A stretch of DNA of 64,000 bases from JAAFHB01 sp942493325 (GTDB taxonomy: Bacteria > Bacteroidota > Bacteroidia > Bacteroidales > Prolixibacteraceae). The position numbers and the translations under genes are program-made. The DNA lies in assembly GCA_942493325.1 (NCBI GenBank), contig OW818689.1, positions 1,488,001-1,552,000 on the forward strand. Reading direction: 5' to 3'. The notes beneath the pieces are model-generated. The model was not told where the DNA came from, made no database searches, and saw only the letters and a list, made by a program, of their open reading frames with translations. Shown in pieces: positions 1 through 9,065 of this stretch; positions within the stretch are counted from its first letter, which is position 1; every line of letters begins with the position of its first letter.

Positions 1-683
1 AGTTTAAGATCTACACGTTTTGCTGCCTCCAGTGTATCGGCTTCGAAATAAATTTCATTCTTATTGACCCGGTAAAACCCGTTGTTTTGATAGCCATTCA
101 ATACCCGCTTACTCTCTGCCGCCAGAACATCGGTATCGAAAATACCATTAATTCTGATCAGAGATTTTGCGGAATCCCCTTTGCTCATCACTCTCATTGT
201 ATCATCAAGTACTTCAGTCTGGTACGATTTAATACGGTGCGGGGCATTTGAAGTGATTGTATAGTAAACCTCAGCTTTTTTATTTTTTTTATAAATTATT
301 GTGTCTGTGACCTTTGCCTGAAAATATCCTTTATTACGCATATACCGCTCGAATTCCTCTTTCGATTTTTCGACAAGATAAGGTACCAGAAGTACGGGAG
401 CTTCACCAATTCTTTTCAGCAATCCGGTTTCATTCTTCCTGCTGGAAAGGTTGTATAAACCAAGATGAAACCGCCAGAAACCTAGAATCTTTGTGTTTGG
501 CCGTTGTTTCAGGTAGTTTTTCAATTCACTCTGATTAATTGACTTATTATCGACCGAAATCTTGGATTTTGCCAATAAAAACTGGTTATCAGGAACATAC
601 CTGACAGTCTTGCATGAAGAAAAAACCATAACCACCAGAGCAGCCACAATCAAAATATTTTTGTATTTAGCCTTAAAATCCAA
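1..683 (-). CDS. TamL-like lipidated BamA/TamA-family outer-membrane protein, N-terminal part (runs off the window start)
   Basis: The minus strand is open from about 683 to the window edge, giving about 227 residues. I place the start at the TTG at 681-683, because it precedes a basic stretch, a hydrophobic helix and a lipobox ending SSC (Cys about residue 24). The only nearby in-frame ATG would leave a signal peptide of a few residues. After the Cys comes VRYVPDNQFLL and the GEAPVLL motif, followed by POTRA-like alpha/beta segments. This matches the N-terminus of the lipidated TamA homologues (TamL) of Bacteroidota, which assemble or export outer-membrane material together with TamB. The beta-barrel lies outside the window. 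It is divergent from the RNA methyltransferase gene, a common neighbourhood in this phylum. Family assignment is good; the function follows from the family. Confidence 0.75.
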   Translation of the reverse strand, partial: MDFKAKYKNILIVAALVVMVFSSCKTVRYVPDNQFLLAKSKISVDNKSINQSELKNYLKQRPNTKILGFWRFHLGLYNLSSRKNETGLLKRIGEAPVLLVPYLVEKSKEEFERYMRNKGYFQAKVTDTIIYKKNKKAEVYYTITSNAPHRIKSYQTEVLDDTMRVMSKGDSAKSLIRINGIFDTDVLAAESKRVLNGYQNNGFYRVNKNEIYFEADTLEAAKRVDLK

Positions 684-774
684 GTTGAAAATTTTGATAA
701 TATTTAAGCAAAGATAATTAACCTGTCAAATTTAAAATGGATTATTTTTGCTTGATTTAAAATCATCCTTTAAA

Positions 775-1548
775 GTGCTGTCAAAAAATAAAATAAAACT
801 GATCCGATCGCTTGACCTGAAAAAAAACAGGCAGGCAACAGGGTTGTTCATTGCCGAAGGAACAAAGCTTGTTTTTGATCTTTTACACGCTGAAGTTGAA
901 ATCTCCGAAGTGTATTGCACCGACGCCGTATTCCCACAATTAAAGAGTTGCAAACATGATTTTAAGATTGAACTGGTCGGGAAAGAAGAACTTGCCCGGA
1001 TCAGTTTCCTGAAAAGCACACCCGAAATAGTTGCCATTTTCAGGATACCGGAGCGGGTAATCGACTGGAATGAAATTCAAAACGAACTTACTCTTGTGCT
1101 TGACACAATTCAGGATCCCGGTAACCTGGGAACCATAGTGAGGCTTGCAGACTGGTTTGGGATCAGAAATATTATCTGTTCGGAAGAGACTGCCGATTTA
1201 TATAATCCTAAAGTTATCCAATCCACAATGGGTGCCTTTGCACGGGTAAAAGTTCATTATGTTGCCTTGCCACCATTTCTTGTCCGGGCCAAACAATTCA
1301 ACATTCCCATCTATGGGACTTTCCTCGACGGTGAAAACCTATACACTTGTGAACTAACTGCCAACGGGTTGATTCTCATGGGAAACGAAGGAAATGGCAT
1401 TTCGGCTGAACTGGCAGATCAAATTTCGGTAAAGATTAATATCCCTTCATATCCGCCCGGTGTTATTACCTCTGAATCACTGAATGTAGCGGTCGCCACC
1501 ACGGTTGTCTGTTCTGAATTCCGAAGAAGGATTATTTGTAAAGTTTAG
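775..1548 (+). CDS. TrmH/SpoU-family RNA 2'-O-methyltransferase
   Basis: A SPOUT methyltransferase that would use S-adenosylmethionine to methylate a ribose 2'-OH in rRNA or tRNA; the target nucleotide cannot be read from sequence. The N-terminal substrate-binding domain (GLFIAEGTKLVFDLL) is followed by the catalytic knot domain with its three conserved motifs: DTIQDPGNLGTIVR, LILMGNEGNGIS and IPSYPPGVITSESLNVAVA. The length of about 257 residues is normal. I choose the GTG at 775 because the product then begins LSKNKIKLIRSL as in relatives. A TTG at 748 would overlap a TAnnTTTG promoter-like box at 743-750. The 3' end overlaps the convergent FAD-dehydrogenase gene by 17 bp. Confidence 0.9.
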   Translation: MLSKNKIKLIRSLDLKKNRQATGLFIAEGTKLVFDLLHAEVEISEVYCTDAVFPQLKSCKHDFKIELVGKEELARISFLKSTPEIVAIFRIPERVIDWNEIQNELTLVLDTIQDPGNLGTIVRLADWFGIRNIICSEETADLYNPKVIQSTMGAFARVKVHYVALPPFLVRAKQFNIPIYGTFLDGENLYTCELTANGLILMGNEGNGISAELADQISVKINIPSYPPGVITSESLNVAVATTVVCSEFRRRIICKV

Positions 1549-3091
1549 CAATCATATCCGCCACCCGTTCACCATCAACTGCAGAAGACATTATTCCACC
1601 TGCATAACCTGACCCTTCCCCGCATGGGAAAAGGCGCCTGATTTGCACATGCTCAAGTGTTTCGATATTCCGGGGAATCCGCACAGGTGATGATGTTCTG
1701 GATTCTACACCCAGTACGATTGCCTCATTGGTAAGGAAGCCCCTCGTTTTACGTCCGATTAACCGGAAACCTTCCTGCAACGCCGGACCGACAATCCGTG
1801 GGAGCCATTCGTGAAGTGGTGAACTGACAAGACCCGGCCGGTAAGAAGATTCCGGTAAGTTTATGCTTTTTTTACCATTCACGAAATCGACAAGACGTTG
1901 TGAAGGGGCAAATTGCGTGTTTCCGGCCATTTTAAAGCATAGTTTTTCGAGTTCTTCCTGGAAATGAAGACCGGCAAACATCTCCTCCATTTTATCCGTT
2001 ACAGGCAAATCACCCTGTCTGATTTCGACAACCATTCCGGAATTGGCGAAACGTCCTCCCCTGTCAGAAGGAGACATTCCATTCACCACAAGCTCACCGG
2101 GTGCCGTGCCGGCCGGAACAATCAAACCGCCGGGGCACATACAAAATGAGTAAACCCCGCGATCACGAACCTGTTCCACAAACGAATAGGTTGCGGCCGG
2201 TAAATAAGCTCCCCGTTGGGTGCCATGGTATTGTATCTGGTCGATCAGTTCCTGTGGATGTTCCACGCGCACGCCAACTGCAAATGCTTTTGCTTCGAGA
2301 AGAATTCCGTTTTTTTGAAGCATCCTGTAAATATCGCGGGCTGAATGACCTGTAGCCAAAACAACTGCCACTCCTTCAGCAATGGAACCATCACGGAGCA
2401 CCACCCCCTTTGCCTCATGATCACGGATAACGAGATCAGTAATGCGAGCATTAAAATGTATCTCACCCCCTGCCTCCAAAATACTGTTTCGAATGGCTAC
2501 AATCACACGTGGCAAAACATTGGTGCCAATATGCGGATGAGCATCGATTAAAATTTCGTTCTGTGCACCGTAAAAATTGAGTACTTCGAGAATCTTACGC
2601 ACATCCCCCTTTTTCTTCGATCGGGTATACAATTTTCCGTCCGAAAAAGTGCCGGCGCCACCCTCACCAAAACCATAATTGGAATCCGGATCAATTATGT
2701 GCTCCCCATGAATGGCGGCGATATCACGTTTCCGTTCACTGACCGTTTTCCCGCGCTCAAATATTACTGGTTTTAATCCAAGTTCAATAAGATGTAATGC
2801 AGCAAACAATCCTGCCGGTCCGGCGCCAACAATTATCACCGGCGGCTTTTGTGAAACATCCGGGTACGAAAATGACGGTTTTTTGTCAACCGGAACCTCC
2901 TCATCGATAAACACATCCAAACCAAGATTGATACGAATATTCGAATTTCGCGCATCGATTGACCGTCGTCTGACAACCAGACCCTGAATACGACTGCTTT
3001 CAATCCGGAGATTTTCTGAAACAATTGTTTTTAGTTTTGCGGGATCATGTGCATGAACGGGGGATACTGCTATATTAAGTTCCTTTTTCAT
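1532..3091 (-). CDS. FAD-dependent dehydrogenase of the COG2509 type
   Basis: A 519-residue flavoprotein of the uncharacterised FAD-dependent dehydrogenase family. A poorly conserved N-terminal domain of about 80 residues precedes the dinucleotide-binding motif GAGPAGLFAA (about residues 89-98). The family signature FGEGGAGTFSDGKLYTR follows near residue 140. The C-terminal FAD-contacting motif CGEGSGYAGGIMSSAVDGE lies near residue 490. The substrate of this family is not established, so no reaction is claimed. The start codon overlaps the porT stop codon by 4 bp (ATGA), so the two are probably translated from one message with porT first. Confidence 0.85.
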   Translation of the reverse strand: MKKELNIAVSPVHAHDPAKLKTIVSENLRIESSRIQGLVVRRRSIDARNSNIRINLGLDVFIDEEVPVDKKPSFSYPDVSQKPPVIIVGAGPAGLFAALHLIELGLKPVIFERGKTVSERKRDIAAIHGEHIIDPDSNYGFGEGGAGTFSDGKLYTRSKKKGDVRKILEVLNFYGAQNEILIDAHPHIGTNVLPRVIVAIRNSILEAGGEIHFNARITDLVIRDHEAKGVVLRDGSIAEGVAVVLATGHSARDIYRMLQKNGILLEAKAFAVGVRVEHPQELIDQIQYHGTQRGAYLPAATYSFVEQVRDRGVYSFCMCPGGLIVPAGTAPGELVVNGMSPSDRGGRFANSGMVVEIRQGDLPVTDKMEEMFAGLHFQEELEKLCFKMAGNTQFAPSQRLVDFVNGKKSINLPESSYRPGLVSSPLHEWLPRIVGPALQEGFRLIGRKTRGFLTNEAIVLGVESRTSSPVRIPRNIETLEHVQIRRLFPCGEGSGYAGGIMSSAVDGERVADMIAKLYK

Positions 3092-3891
3092 TCAAAATAG
3101 AATATGAGCGTGAAAATATTCGAATTTAGCTCTTTGAATATATAACCATAATATGGGGTTGGTTTTTCCGGATCGGAATCGTGCCTGATTATGTTGTTTA
3201 AGCCGTACGAAAAACGAACTTCAGCCGTGAACCGGAAATATTCAAGATATGAATCAATACCAAGCCCAATTTCACCATATCCGCCTCCTTTTTGGAGATG
3301 GATTACACTTTCACTGATTCTTTTGTTTTCAAGATCGTGCCTGTAAGCCGCACCAAGATAAATATAAGGTCTTAGATTATAATGCCTGAAACCTTTATAC
3401 CTGATTCCCAATGGTATATCTACATAAGCAGAAGGAGTTGCAAGATAGGTTTCTTTATCCATTCCGGCACTTCTGTTAATTACTTCGGGGTCAATTTCAA
3501 TGAAATACTGAAAGTTTCTGCTGCCTAATGACATACCAGGGGTAAAGCGCAGATCAAAATCCCTGTTAAGGCGGTAATTTACAACGCCTCCCACTGTAAA
3601 TCCGGGCAAAATGGTATAGACTTCGGCTCCGAAACTCTTTTTATTGCCATAATATCCAAGGGCTTTTTCAAGTAATTCCGGCCTGTTGTCAAATACCGGA
3701 TTTTGGGTAACATCCTCATAATTGGTAATCCGGTAATCCATGGTATTGAGTCCTAGGTAAAAGCCAAAATGAAGATTCCGGTCATCAAAAAAGGTGAGAT
3801 GATCGACGCTTTTTCGCTGACCAAAAGCATTGAAAAATCCCATCCAAAGGAGGAGAATAAATAAAAGGTATTTTAGCTTGACCAGATTCAA
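3088..3891 (-). CDS. porT: PorT/SprT-like outer-membrane beta-barrel protein (type IX secretion associated)
   Basis: 267 residues with a cleavable signal peptide ending near GFFNAFGQ, then a beta-rich barrel of the PorT family. The segment LHFGFYLGLNTMDYRITN is the recognisable family signature. PorT proteins are required for type IX secretion and gliding in Bacteroidota. The protein ends in aromatic beta-strand residues (FTLIFYFE), typical of an outer-membrane barrel. The start is a TTG at 3889-3891; no in-frame ATG precedes it before a stop, and this start gives a normal signal peptide. It lies downstream of ubiE, a neighbour seen for porT/sprT in other Bacteroidota, and overlaps the FAD dehydrogenase by 4 bp. 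A generic porin-like barrel is the alternative. Confidence 0.75.
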   Translation of the reverse strand: MNLVKLKYLLFILLLWMGFFNAFGQRKSVDHLTFFDDRNLHFGFYLGLNTMDYRITNYEDVTQNPVFDNRPELLEKALGYYGNKKSFGAEVYTILPGFTVGGVVNYRLNRDFDLRFTPGMSLGSRNFQYFIEIDPEVINRSAGMDKETYLATPSAYVDIPLGIRYKGFRHYNLRPYIYLGAAYRHDLENKRISESVIHLQKGGGYGEIGLGIDSYLEYFRFTAEVRFSYGLNNIIRHDSDPEKPTPYYGYIFKELNSNIFTLIFYFE

Positions 3892-3924
3892 TGTATATTT
3901 TTTTAAAAGACTACCTTAGTTTCT

Positions 3925-4020
3925 CAGAAGTGACCGGGTGACTGTAATTCAAAATTGGGGAAAGCTACCAAGTCACTTTTCTTTCCTTAAAAAAGTCACC
4001 CGGTCACTCCATTTCTCACC
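3925..4020. repeat. Palindromic interspersed element, copy 1
   Basis: About 96 bp bounded by perfect 15-bp inverted repeats AGTGACCGGGTGACT (3929-3943) and AGTCACCCGGTCACT (3994-4008). A near-identical element lies in inverse orientation at 16067-16162. Similarity includes the non-palindromic interior (ACTTTTCTTTCCTT) and the flank ATTTCTCACC. It sits in the gap upstream of porT. A REP/MITE-like non-autonomous element is the most likely explanation. Confidence 0.85.
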
Positions 4021-4080
4021 ACCATATTCCGGATAGACGCACCATATTCCGGACAGACGCACCATATTCCGGACAGACGC
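4021..4080. repeat. Three tandem 20-bp repeats
   Basis: Three consecutive units ACCATATTCCGGAYAGACGC at 4021-4040, 4041-4060 and 4061-4080. They differ only at one T/C position. The array is contiguous, with no spacers, and directly follows the palindromic element. Confidence 0.95.
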
Positions 4081-4178
4081 ACGACCGTGCGTCTCTACAC
4101 GGTCATGTCGGGCAATTCGCCTCGTCGCCCCGTCGCCTCCCGAGAACGAAGTGATTCGGGATCGCCTCTTCGCCAGTT
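4075..4178. repeat. Hairpin plus GGCGA-type repeat tract
   Basis: A 9-bp perfect stem AGACGCACG/CGTGCGTCT with a 2-nt loop occupies 4075-4094, overlapping the last tandem unit. The following GC-rich stretch, read on the minus strand, contains reiterated GGCGA words like those at 28117-28170. No open reading frame is supported. Confidence 0.7.
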
Positions 4179-4907
4179 CTAGTTCTCCTTTACCCCCGTG
4201 TAAATGGTGGCAACGCCAAAAGTTTGGCGGCGTTGTTTGGTCTGATTAAAACCACATTTTACCAAAATGGAAAGAAACTCTTCGCCATCGGGAAATTTCT
4301 CTACCGACTCGGGTAAATAACTGTAAGCCGATTTATCTTTTGAAAATAACCGGCCGAAGAACGGCATGATGTAGAACGAATAGAAATTATACACTTGTTT
4401 AACAGGAAATTTTTTAGGCTTCGAAAATTCAAGAATGCAAACCATTCCTCCCGTTTTCAAAACACGATATAGTTCACGAATCCCTTTTTCAAGATTTTCA
4501 AAATTACGTACTCCAAAGGCAACAATAACAGCATCAAAGGAATTATCCGCAAAAACAAGTTCTTCGGAGTCCCCCTTTTGAAGCGTAATCCGGTTTCCCA
4601 GTCCAAGCGCCTCAATCTTTGCTCTACCAACAGCGAGCATCTCCTCCGAAATATCAATTCCAACTATTTTCCGGGCTCCTGTTTTAAGCGATTCGATGGC
4701 AAAATCGCCCGTTCCGGTGGCAACATCCAAAATATCGTCGGGGAAACGCTTTAACAGTAAACGTATTGCTTTCCTGCGCCAGATTTTATCAATCCCGAAC
4801 GATAAAAAATGATTAAGGAAATCGTATTTCGGGGCGATGTTATCGAACATCTGAGCTACCTGTTCCTTTTTCCCTTTGACTGAATTACTGTAAGGTTTGA
4901 CGGTCAT
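4179..4907 (-). CDS. ubiE: Demethylmenaquinone methyltransferase
   Basis: 242 residues, the usual size for UbiE/MenG, a cytoplasmic class I SAM-dependent C-methyltransferase that converts demethylmenaquinone to menaquinone. In this phylum, which makes menaquinone, the MenG role is expected. Visible signatures are FDNIAPKYDFLNHFLSFGID near residues 21-40, the SAM-binding motif DVATGTGDF at 61-69 and FGVRNFENLEKGIRELYRVL in the second half. The PurL-half gene ends 17 bp upstream on the same strand and porT lies downstream beyond the repeat cluster. The assignment is secure. Confidence 0.95.
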   Translation of the reverse strand: MTVKPYSNSVKGKKEQVAQMFDNIAPKYDFLNHFLSFGIDKIWRRKAIRLLLKRFPDDILDVATGTGDFAIESLKTGARKIVGIDISEEMLAVGRAKIEALGLGNRITLQKGDSEELVFADNSFDAVIVAFGVRNFENLEKGIRELYRVLKTGGMVCILEFSKPKKFPVKQVYNFYSFYIMPFFGRLFSKDKSAYSYLPESVEKFPDGEEFLSILVKCGFNQTKQRRQTFGVATIYTGVKEN

Positions 4908-4924
4908 AATTACTGATGTACGAA

Positions 4925-5950
4925 TTAGGCAACGGTCCCTTTGTCAACAAAGCCGAGTGATTTATCATCGATCCTGATTTCACCTTTTGTAATATGTCCA
5001 AGAGTCATCACCGGTATTTTCTGATCAAACAGGAAATCGACCAGTTCATTTTCTCTTGCCTCATCAACGGTCACTACGATACGACCCATTCCCTCACCAA
5101 ACAGAAATGCATCTGTTCTGATCTCAGCATCGGTTGTGATGTCGAAACCTAATTCGTTTGGTAACGCATCGCGTAAAAGCGTGAAGAATAAACCACCGAT
5201 TCCAACAGGACTGGCAGAAACAACCAAATCTCTGTTGATCAACTCTCTCATTGCATTCTTTAATTTGCTTTCAAATGCAAGATTAAAGTGCATAAGGGGC
5301 CACTCAGTTATCTCATGAAAATGATCAAGGTATTCTGAAGCATTGATGTCATTAAAGGAACGACCCAGCAATAAAATGTTGTCTCCCTTTTTCTTAAGTT
5401 TGGAGGTCAGTGCCTGATCGCGGTTATTCATTCTACCCACAATGCTTACAATTAAAGTGGGAGGAACAGATCCATTGTTATTTGAATAGTCATAAAATAT
5501 CTTTCTGTTGGGAAATTGCAGATTAAACGCGGTTGCAGCAGCATCGAGACCTAACCGTGCTGCCATAACCATTTCCTCAGCCATCGGACTTGCAAATTCG
5601 ACATTGGTCAGAAAAGCACTCATCGAAATCGGATCAGCACCCGAGCATACCAATCGCCTCACTGCCTTTGCAACAATTATTTGGGCTGCTGAAAAAGGGT
5701 CAACTAACAGTCGCCTGTAATCAGCATAAATTGTTTGCGAAAAAAGCTTGCCGTCGATCTGAAAAATCCCTGCACCATTAATATCATCCTTTCCGACCTG
5801 GGTGGCATCAATAGCCTTTGATGCAAATTCATTGAATAAATTTACCGGTGAAAGGTGAGGAATTGCGACCATTGAATAGATTACATTTCTTAGGTCAACA
5901 GGTTCGGGAACCTGGTCGATCGTAAAAATTTTCTTTTCCGTTTCAGACAT
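4925..5950 (-). CDS. AIR synthase-related protein resembling the second half of PurL
   Basis: About 341 residues of the PurM/PurL ATP-binding superfamily. The order of motifs follows the C-terminal half of FGAM synthase: DPFSAAQIIVAKAVRRLVCS, then a segment equivalent to the PurL LTDCLNFGNP region, then DYSNNNGSVPPTLIVSIVG. A C-terminal AIRS_C-like domain carries SPVGIGGLFFTLL and FGEGMGRIVV. The N-terminal half and the glutaminase domain of a full PurL are absent. It may be a stand-alone paralogue with a different substrate; a direct role in purine synthesis is not proven. I choose the ATG at 5950 because a TTG at 5980 coincides with a TAATTTTG promoter-like box (5978-5985). Confidence 0.7.
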   Translation of the reverse strand: MSETEKKIFTIDQVPEPVDLRNVIYSMVAIPHLSPVNLFNEFASKAIDATQVGKDDINGAGIFQIDGKLFSQTIYADYRRLLVDPFSAAQIIVAKAVRRLVCSGADPISMSAFLTNVEFASPMAEEMVMAARLGLDAAATAFNLQFPNRKIFYDYSNNNGSVPPTLIVSIVGRMNNRDQALTSKLKKKGDNILLLGRSFNDINASEYLDHFHEITEWPLMHFNLAFESKLKNAMRELINRDLVVSASPVGIGGLFFTLLRDALPNELGFDITTDAEIRTDAFLFGEGMGRIVVTVDEARENELVDFLFDQKIPVMTLGHITKGEIRIDDKSLGFVDKGTVA

Positions 5951-6070
5951 TTCGTACAATTTAGTTAAAATCAAAGACAAAATTAATGGATTAAATTTAA
6001 CGTCGTCATAATTTATTCCTAGCGATAGTCTTTTTTGATTATTTTAGCGGAACAAATATGTTTTGATTTA

Positions 6071-6829
6071 ATGAAAAAAATAGCATTGATTACCGGAGCC
6101 ACATCGGGTATTGGTAAGGCTACCGCGCAAATCCTGGCAGCCAACGGGTATGATCTGATCATAACAGGCCGCCGTCAGGAGTTACTTGACGATCTTTCAA
6201 TTCAAATCAGCACTGAAACCAAAACAGATGTGGTGTCACTCTGTTTTGATGTACGTGATTTGAACCGGGTTGAAGAAGCCATAGATTCACTTACCGGCAA
6301 ATGGCAGAATATTGATCTGCTCGTAAACAATGCGGGGCTCGCAGTTGGTCTTGATCCTGTTCATTCGGGAATCGTTGATGACTGGGACCGGATGATCGAC
6401 ACCAATGTTAAGGGGCTGCTTTACATTTCGCATAAAATCTCTCCCGTGATGGTTGCCAGAGGCACCGGACATATCATTAATCTGTCGTCAATAGCCGGTC
6501 ATGAAGCGTATCCCAACGGAGCGGCCTATTGTGCATCAAAGCATGCCGTTGAAGCGATTACCAAAGCGATGAGAATTGAACTTCTTCCATTTGGCGTTAA
6601 AGTTGGAGCAATCAGCCCCGGTATGGTTGAGACGGAATTTTCGATCGTCAGGTTTAAAGGTAATCAGGAAAAGGCAGATAAAGTTTATAAAGGTCTGACT
6701 CCCTTATATGCCCGCGATATAGCCGAAGCTGTCCTTTTTATGGTGACCAGACCTGCACATGTCAATATCGACGAAATGATTATAATGCCCACTGACCAGG
6801 GAAGCGCACGTGATTTTCGCAGAAGCTAA
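6071..6829 (+). CDS. SDR-family NADP-dependent oxidoreductase, YdfG-like
   Basis: 252 residues of the classical short-chain dehydrogenase/reductase fold. The cofactor motif TGATSGIG lies near residues 8-15, NNAG at 86-89, and the catalytic Ser (about 139/140), Tyr153 and Lys157 in the YCASK motif. The closest recognisable group is YdfG, which oxidises 3-hydroxy acids such as L-allothreonine and serine; the exact substrate here is inferred only. The ATG at 6071 puts the nucleotide-binding strand at the very N-terminus as usual; a TTG at 6035 would add twelve unusual residues. It is a single gene, divergent from the PurL-half gene. Confidence 0.9.
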   Translation: MKKIALITGATSGIGKATAQILAANGYDLIITGRRQELLDDLSIQISTETKTDVVSLCFDVRDLNRVEEAIDSLTGKWQNIDLLVNNAGLAVGLDPVHSGIVDDWDRMIDTNVKGLLYISHKISPVMVARGTGHIINLSSIAGHEAYPNGAAYCASKHAVEAITKAMRIELLPFGVKVGAISPGMVETEFSIVRFKGNQEKADKVYKGLTPLYARDIAEAVLFMVTRPAHVNIDEMIIMPTDQGSARDFRRS

Positions 6830-7059
6830 ACTGTCAACAATTTTCGTATAGTTTATTAACCTTAGTTTTTCACATTTTTCTGCTTTTAGAAGGTACCACG
6901 TCTGCACGTAGAATATATCATGCGTATTTTAACACATAATTTAAAGCAGATGGATCTGGCCCCGGGTACCGGTTAATTTTTTGATTTAAAAAAGTGATTT
7001 TAACGATTTATATAATAATTATTACTTTTGCTAACTAAATTCTAAAATTAGTTTCAAGG

Positions 7060-8976
7060 ATGCGCTCACCTCTTATTGTTCTCACTTATAAGTTTTCGAT
7101 AGTGCTGTTCCTGTATACCATTTGCAGGATTCTGTTCTATCTTTTCAATATGGGGCTTTTCCCGGGTATGAATGTCAATCTCTTTACGATAATAATGCTG
7201 GGAGGTCTGCGCTTCGATTTAAGCGCCATTCTTTATTTCAACCTGTTGTTTATCCTTTTTCAACTTATTCCATTCAAATTCAGGAACTCTCCCAACTATC
7301 AAAAAAAGCTGAATTATCTCTTCTATGCCACTAATGCAATTGGTCTTGCGCTCAATTGTATTGATATAATCTATTACCGGTTTACGCAACGACGAACAAC
7401 AGTGATTGTTATCGAAGAGTTTAAGAACGAACAGAATTATTTACAGTTAGCAAAGCACTTTTTTCTGGATTATTATTACATCCTGATAATTTGGATCTTG
7501 TTGATCGCTGTAATGGTTTGGTTATCGAAAAAACTAACAGTAGATGTCCCAAAATGGTCGGGAATAAAATACTATCTCTCAAATACAATTATTCTCGCAG
7601 TATTTTTGGGGTTAACCATTATCGGATTACGAAGCGGCCTTCCGCCAAAGCAGGATTTCCCGCTTGTACCAAGCGATGCCGGGCAATATACGATACACCC
7701 CAACGATGTTGCAATTGTTCAGAATACCCCTTTTTGTTTGATACGAACCTCAGGCAAACCGGTCTATAAAAAGCAGAATTATTTTCCGGAGGAGGAGTTG
7801 AGCTCCATCTATTCGCCGATCCACCATGGCGATTCTTTGAAGGAGTTTAAAAAGATGAATGTTGTGATAATCATTGTTGAAAGTCTGTGCAAAGAGGCGC
7901 TTGGTTACTATAACCGCGAGCTCGATAATGGCACTTACAAGGGATATACGCCTTTTTTGGATTCATTGGCAGAACATTCTCTGGTATTTATGAATTCATT
8001 TGCCAACAGCAAGATATCTATTGAAGCCAGTCCTTCCCTGCTGGCAAGTATTCCATCCTTACAGGAATCGTTCACGCAGTCGTTTTATGCCAATAACGCA
8101 ATAAATAGTCTTGCTACATGTCTGTCTCCGAAAGGATATGAAACAGTTTTTGCACATGGAGCCCCGAATGGTTCGCTGGGATTGAACGCTTTTACCGTAT
8201 TGGCCGGGATCAATAAATATATTGGAAAGGACGAGTATGGCAATAATGCCGATTACGATGGAGTCTGGGGAATTTGGGATCATCTTTTTTTGCCTTTCTT
8301 TGCCAGGGAATGTACCAAATTACAACAGCCATTCCTTGCTTCAGTTTTTACTGTTACATCGCACCATCCCCATAAATTACCTGCGGACTTGGCTGATCAG
8401 TTTGCCGCTGGTCCTATTCCCATTTTCAGGAGTCTCCTCTATGCCGATTATTCATTGAGAAAATATTTTGCAGAAGCCTCGCTCCAGCCATGGTTTGCAA
8501 ACACCATATTTGTGATTACAGGCGATCATATCAGCGGGCGTTGTCACGAAGAGTACAAGACTTCGCTGGGAGCTTTTGGTGTTCCACTTATCTTTTATAC
8601 TCCCGGCAATCAGATCGGGGCCAGAAAGGATTTCCGCATAGCCCAGCAAATAGATTTGATGCCTACAATCCTCGGCTGGCTTGGGTATGACAAACCCTAT
8701 TTTGCGTTTGGAAAGGACTTGTTTGATGACCACGAGGACAAAATTGCGATAAACTATATCGGTAATTCTTTTCAGCTGATTTGGGATAATTGGGTAATAC
8801 AACACAATACCATTAATACTGTTGGATTGTTTGACCGGGTCAGTGATCCATTAATGAGAAACAACCTTGTCGGGAAAAACGACTCTGTTCAGGACCGGAT
8901 GGAACGCAAAGTGAAAGCGATTATCCAACAGCACAACAACCGAATGGTTGACAACCGGCTGCTGCCCGACCTGTAA
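7060..8976 (+). CDS. LTA synthase-family membrane sulfatase/phosphoglycerol-transferase-like protein
   Basis: 638 residues. The first 210 or so hold about five hydrophobic membrane helices. They are followed by an alkaline-phosphatase/sulfatase-fold domain outside the membrane. Motifs visible are VVIIIVESLCK near residue 268 (metal site), SKISIEASPS near 316 where the nucleophile Ser/Thr is expected, and GDHISGR near 488. Relatives transfer phosphoglycerol or phosphoethanolamine to glycans or lipids. Gram-negative Bacteroidota lack lipoteichoic acid, so a surface-lipid or glycan modification is more plausible. A TACTTTTG box at 7023-7030 is a reasonable -7 promoter element. Family assignment is good; the substrate is unknown. 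Confidence 0.85.
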   Translation: MRSPLIVLTYKFSIVLFLYTICRILFYLFNMGLFPGMNVNLFTIIMLGGLRFDLSAILYFNLLFILFQLIPFKFRNSPNYQKKLNYLFYATNAIGLALNCIDIIYYRFTQRRTTVIVIEEFKNEQNYLQLAKHFFLDYYYILIIWILLIAVMVWLSKKLTVDVPKWSGIKYYLSNTIILAVFLGLTIIGLRSGLPPKQDFPLVPSDAGQYTIHPNDVAIVQNTPFCLIRTSGKPVYKKQNYFPEEELSSIYSPIHHGDSLKEFKKMNVVIIIVESLCKEALGYYNRELDNGTYKGYTPFLDSLAEHSLVFMNSFANSKISIEASPSLLASIPSLQESFTQSFYANNAINSLATCLSPKGYETVFAHGAPNGSLGLNAFTVLAGINKYIGKDEYGNNADYDGVWGIWDHLFLPFFARECTKLQQPFLASVFTVTSHHPHKLPADLADQFAAGPIPIFRSLLYADYSLRKYFAEASLQPWFANTIFVITGDHISGRCHEEYKTSLGAFGVPLIFYTPGNQIGARKDFRIAQQIDLMPTILGWLGYDKPYFAFGKDLFDDHEDKIAINYIGNSFQLIWDNWVIQHNTINTVGLFDRVSDPLMRNNLVGKNDSVQDRMERKVKAIIQQHNNRMVDNRLLPDL

Positions 8977-9065
8977 AGTATGCGTTCAGGATTATCACAA
9001 AAAAGTGGAAGGCCATAAATTCAGAAAGAGGCTACTACAGAATTGAGCTATTAATAATTCAGCAA

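Noticed and set aside
314..538. 74-codon plus-strand frame at the window start
   Set aside because: Antisense shadow of the TamL-like gene, which has a lipobox and POTRA-like sequence.
4021..4080. Tandem 20-bp repeats as a CRISPR array
   Set aside because: Units are contiguous without spacers and there are no cas genes in the window.
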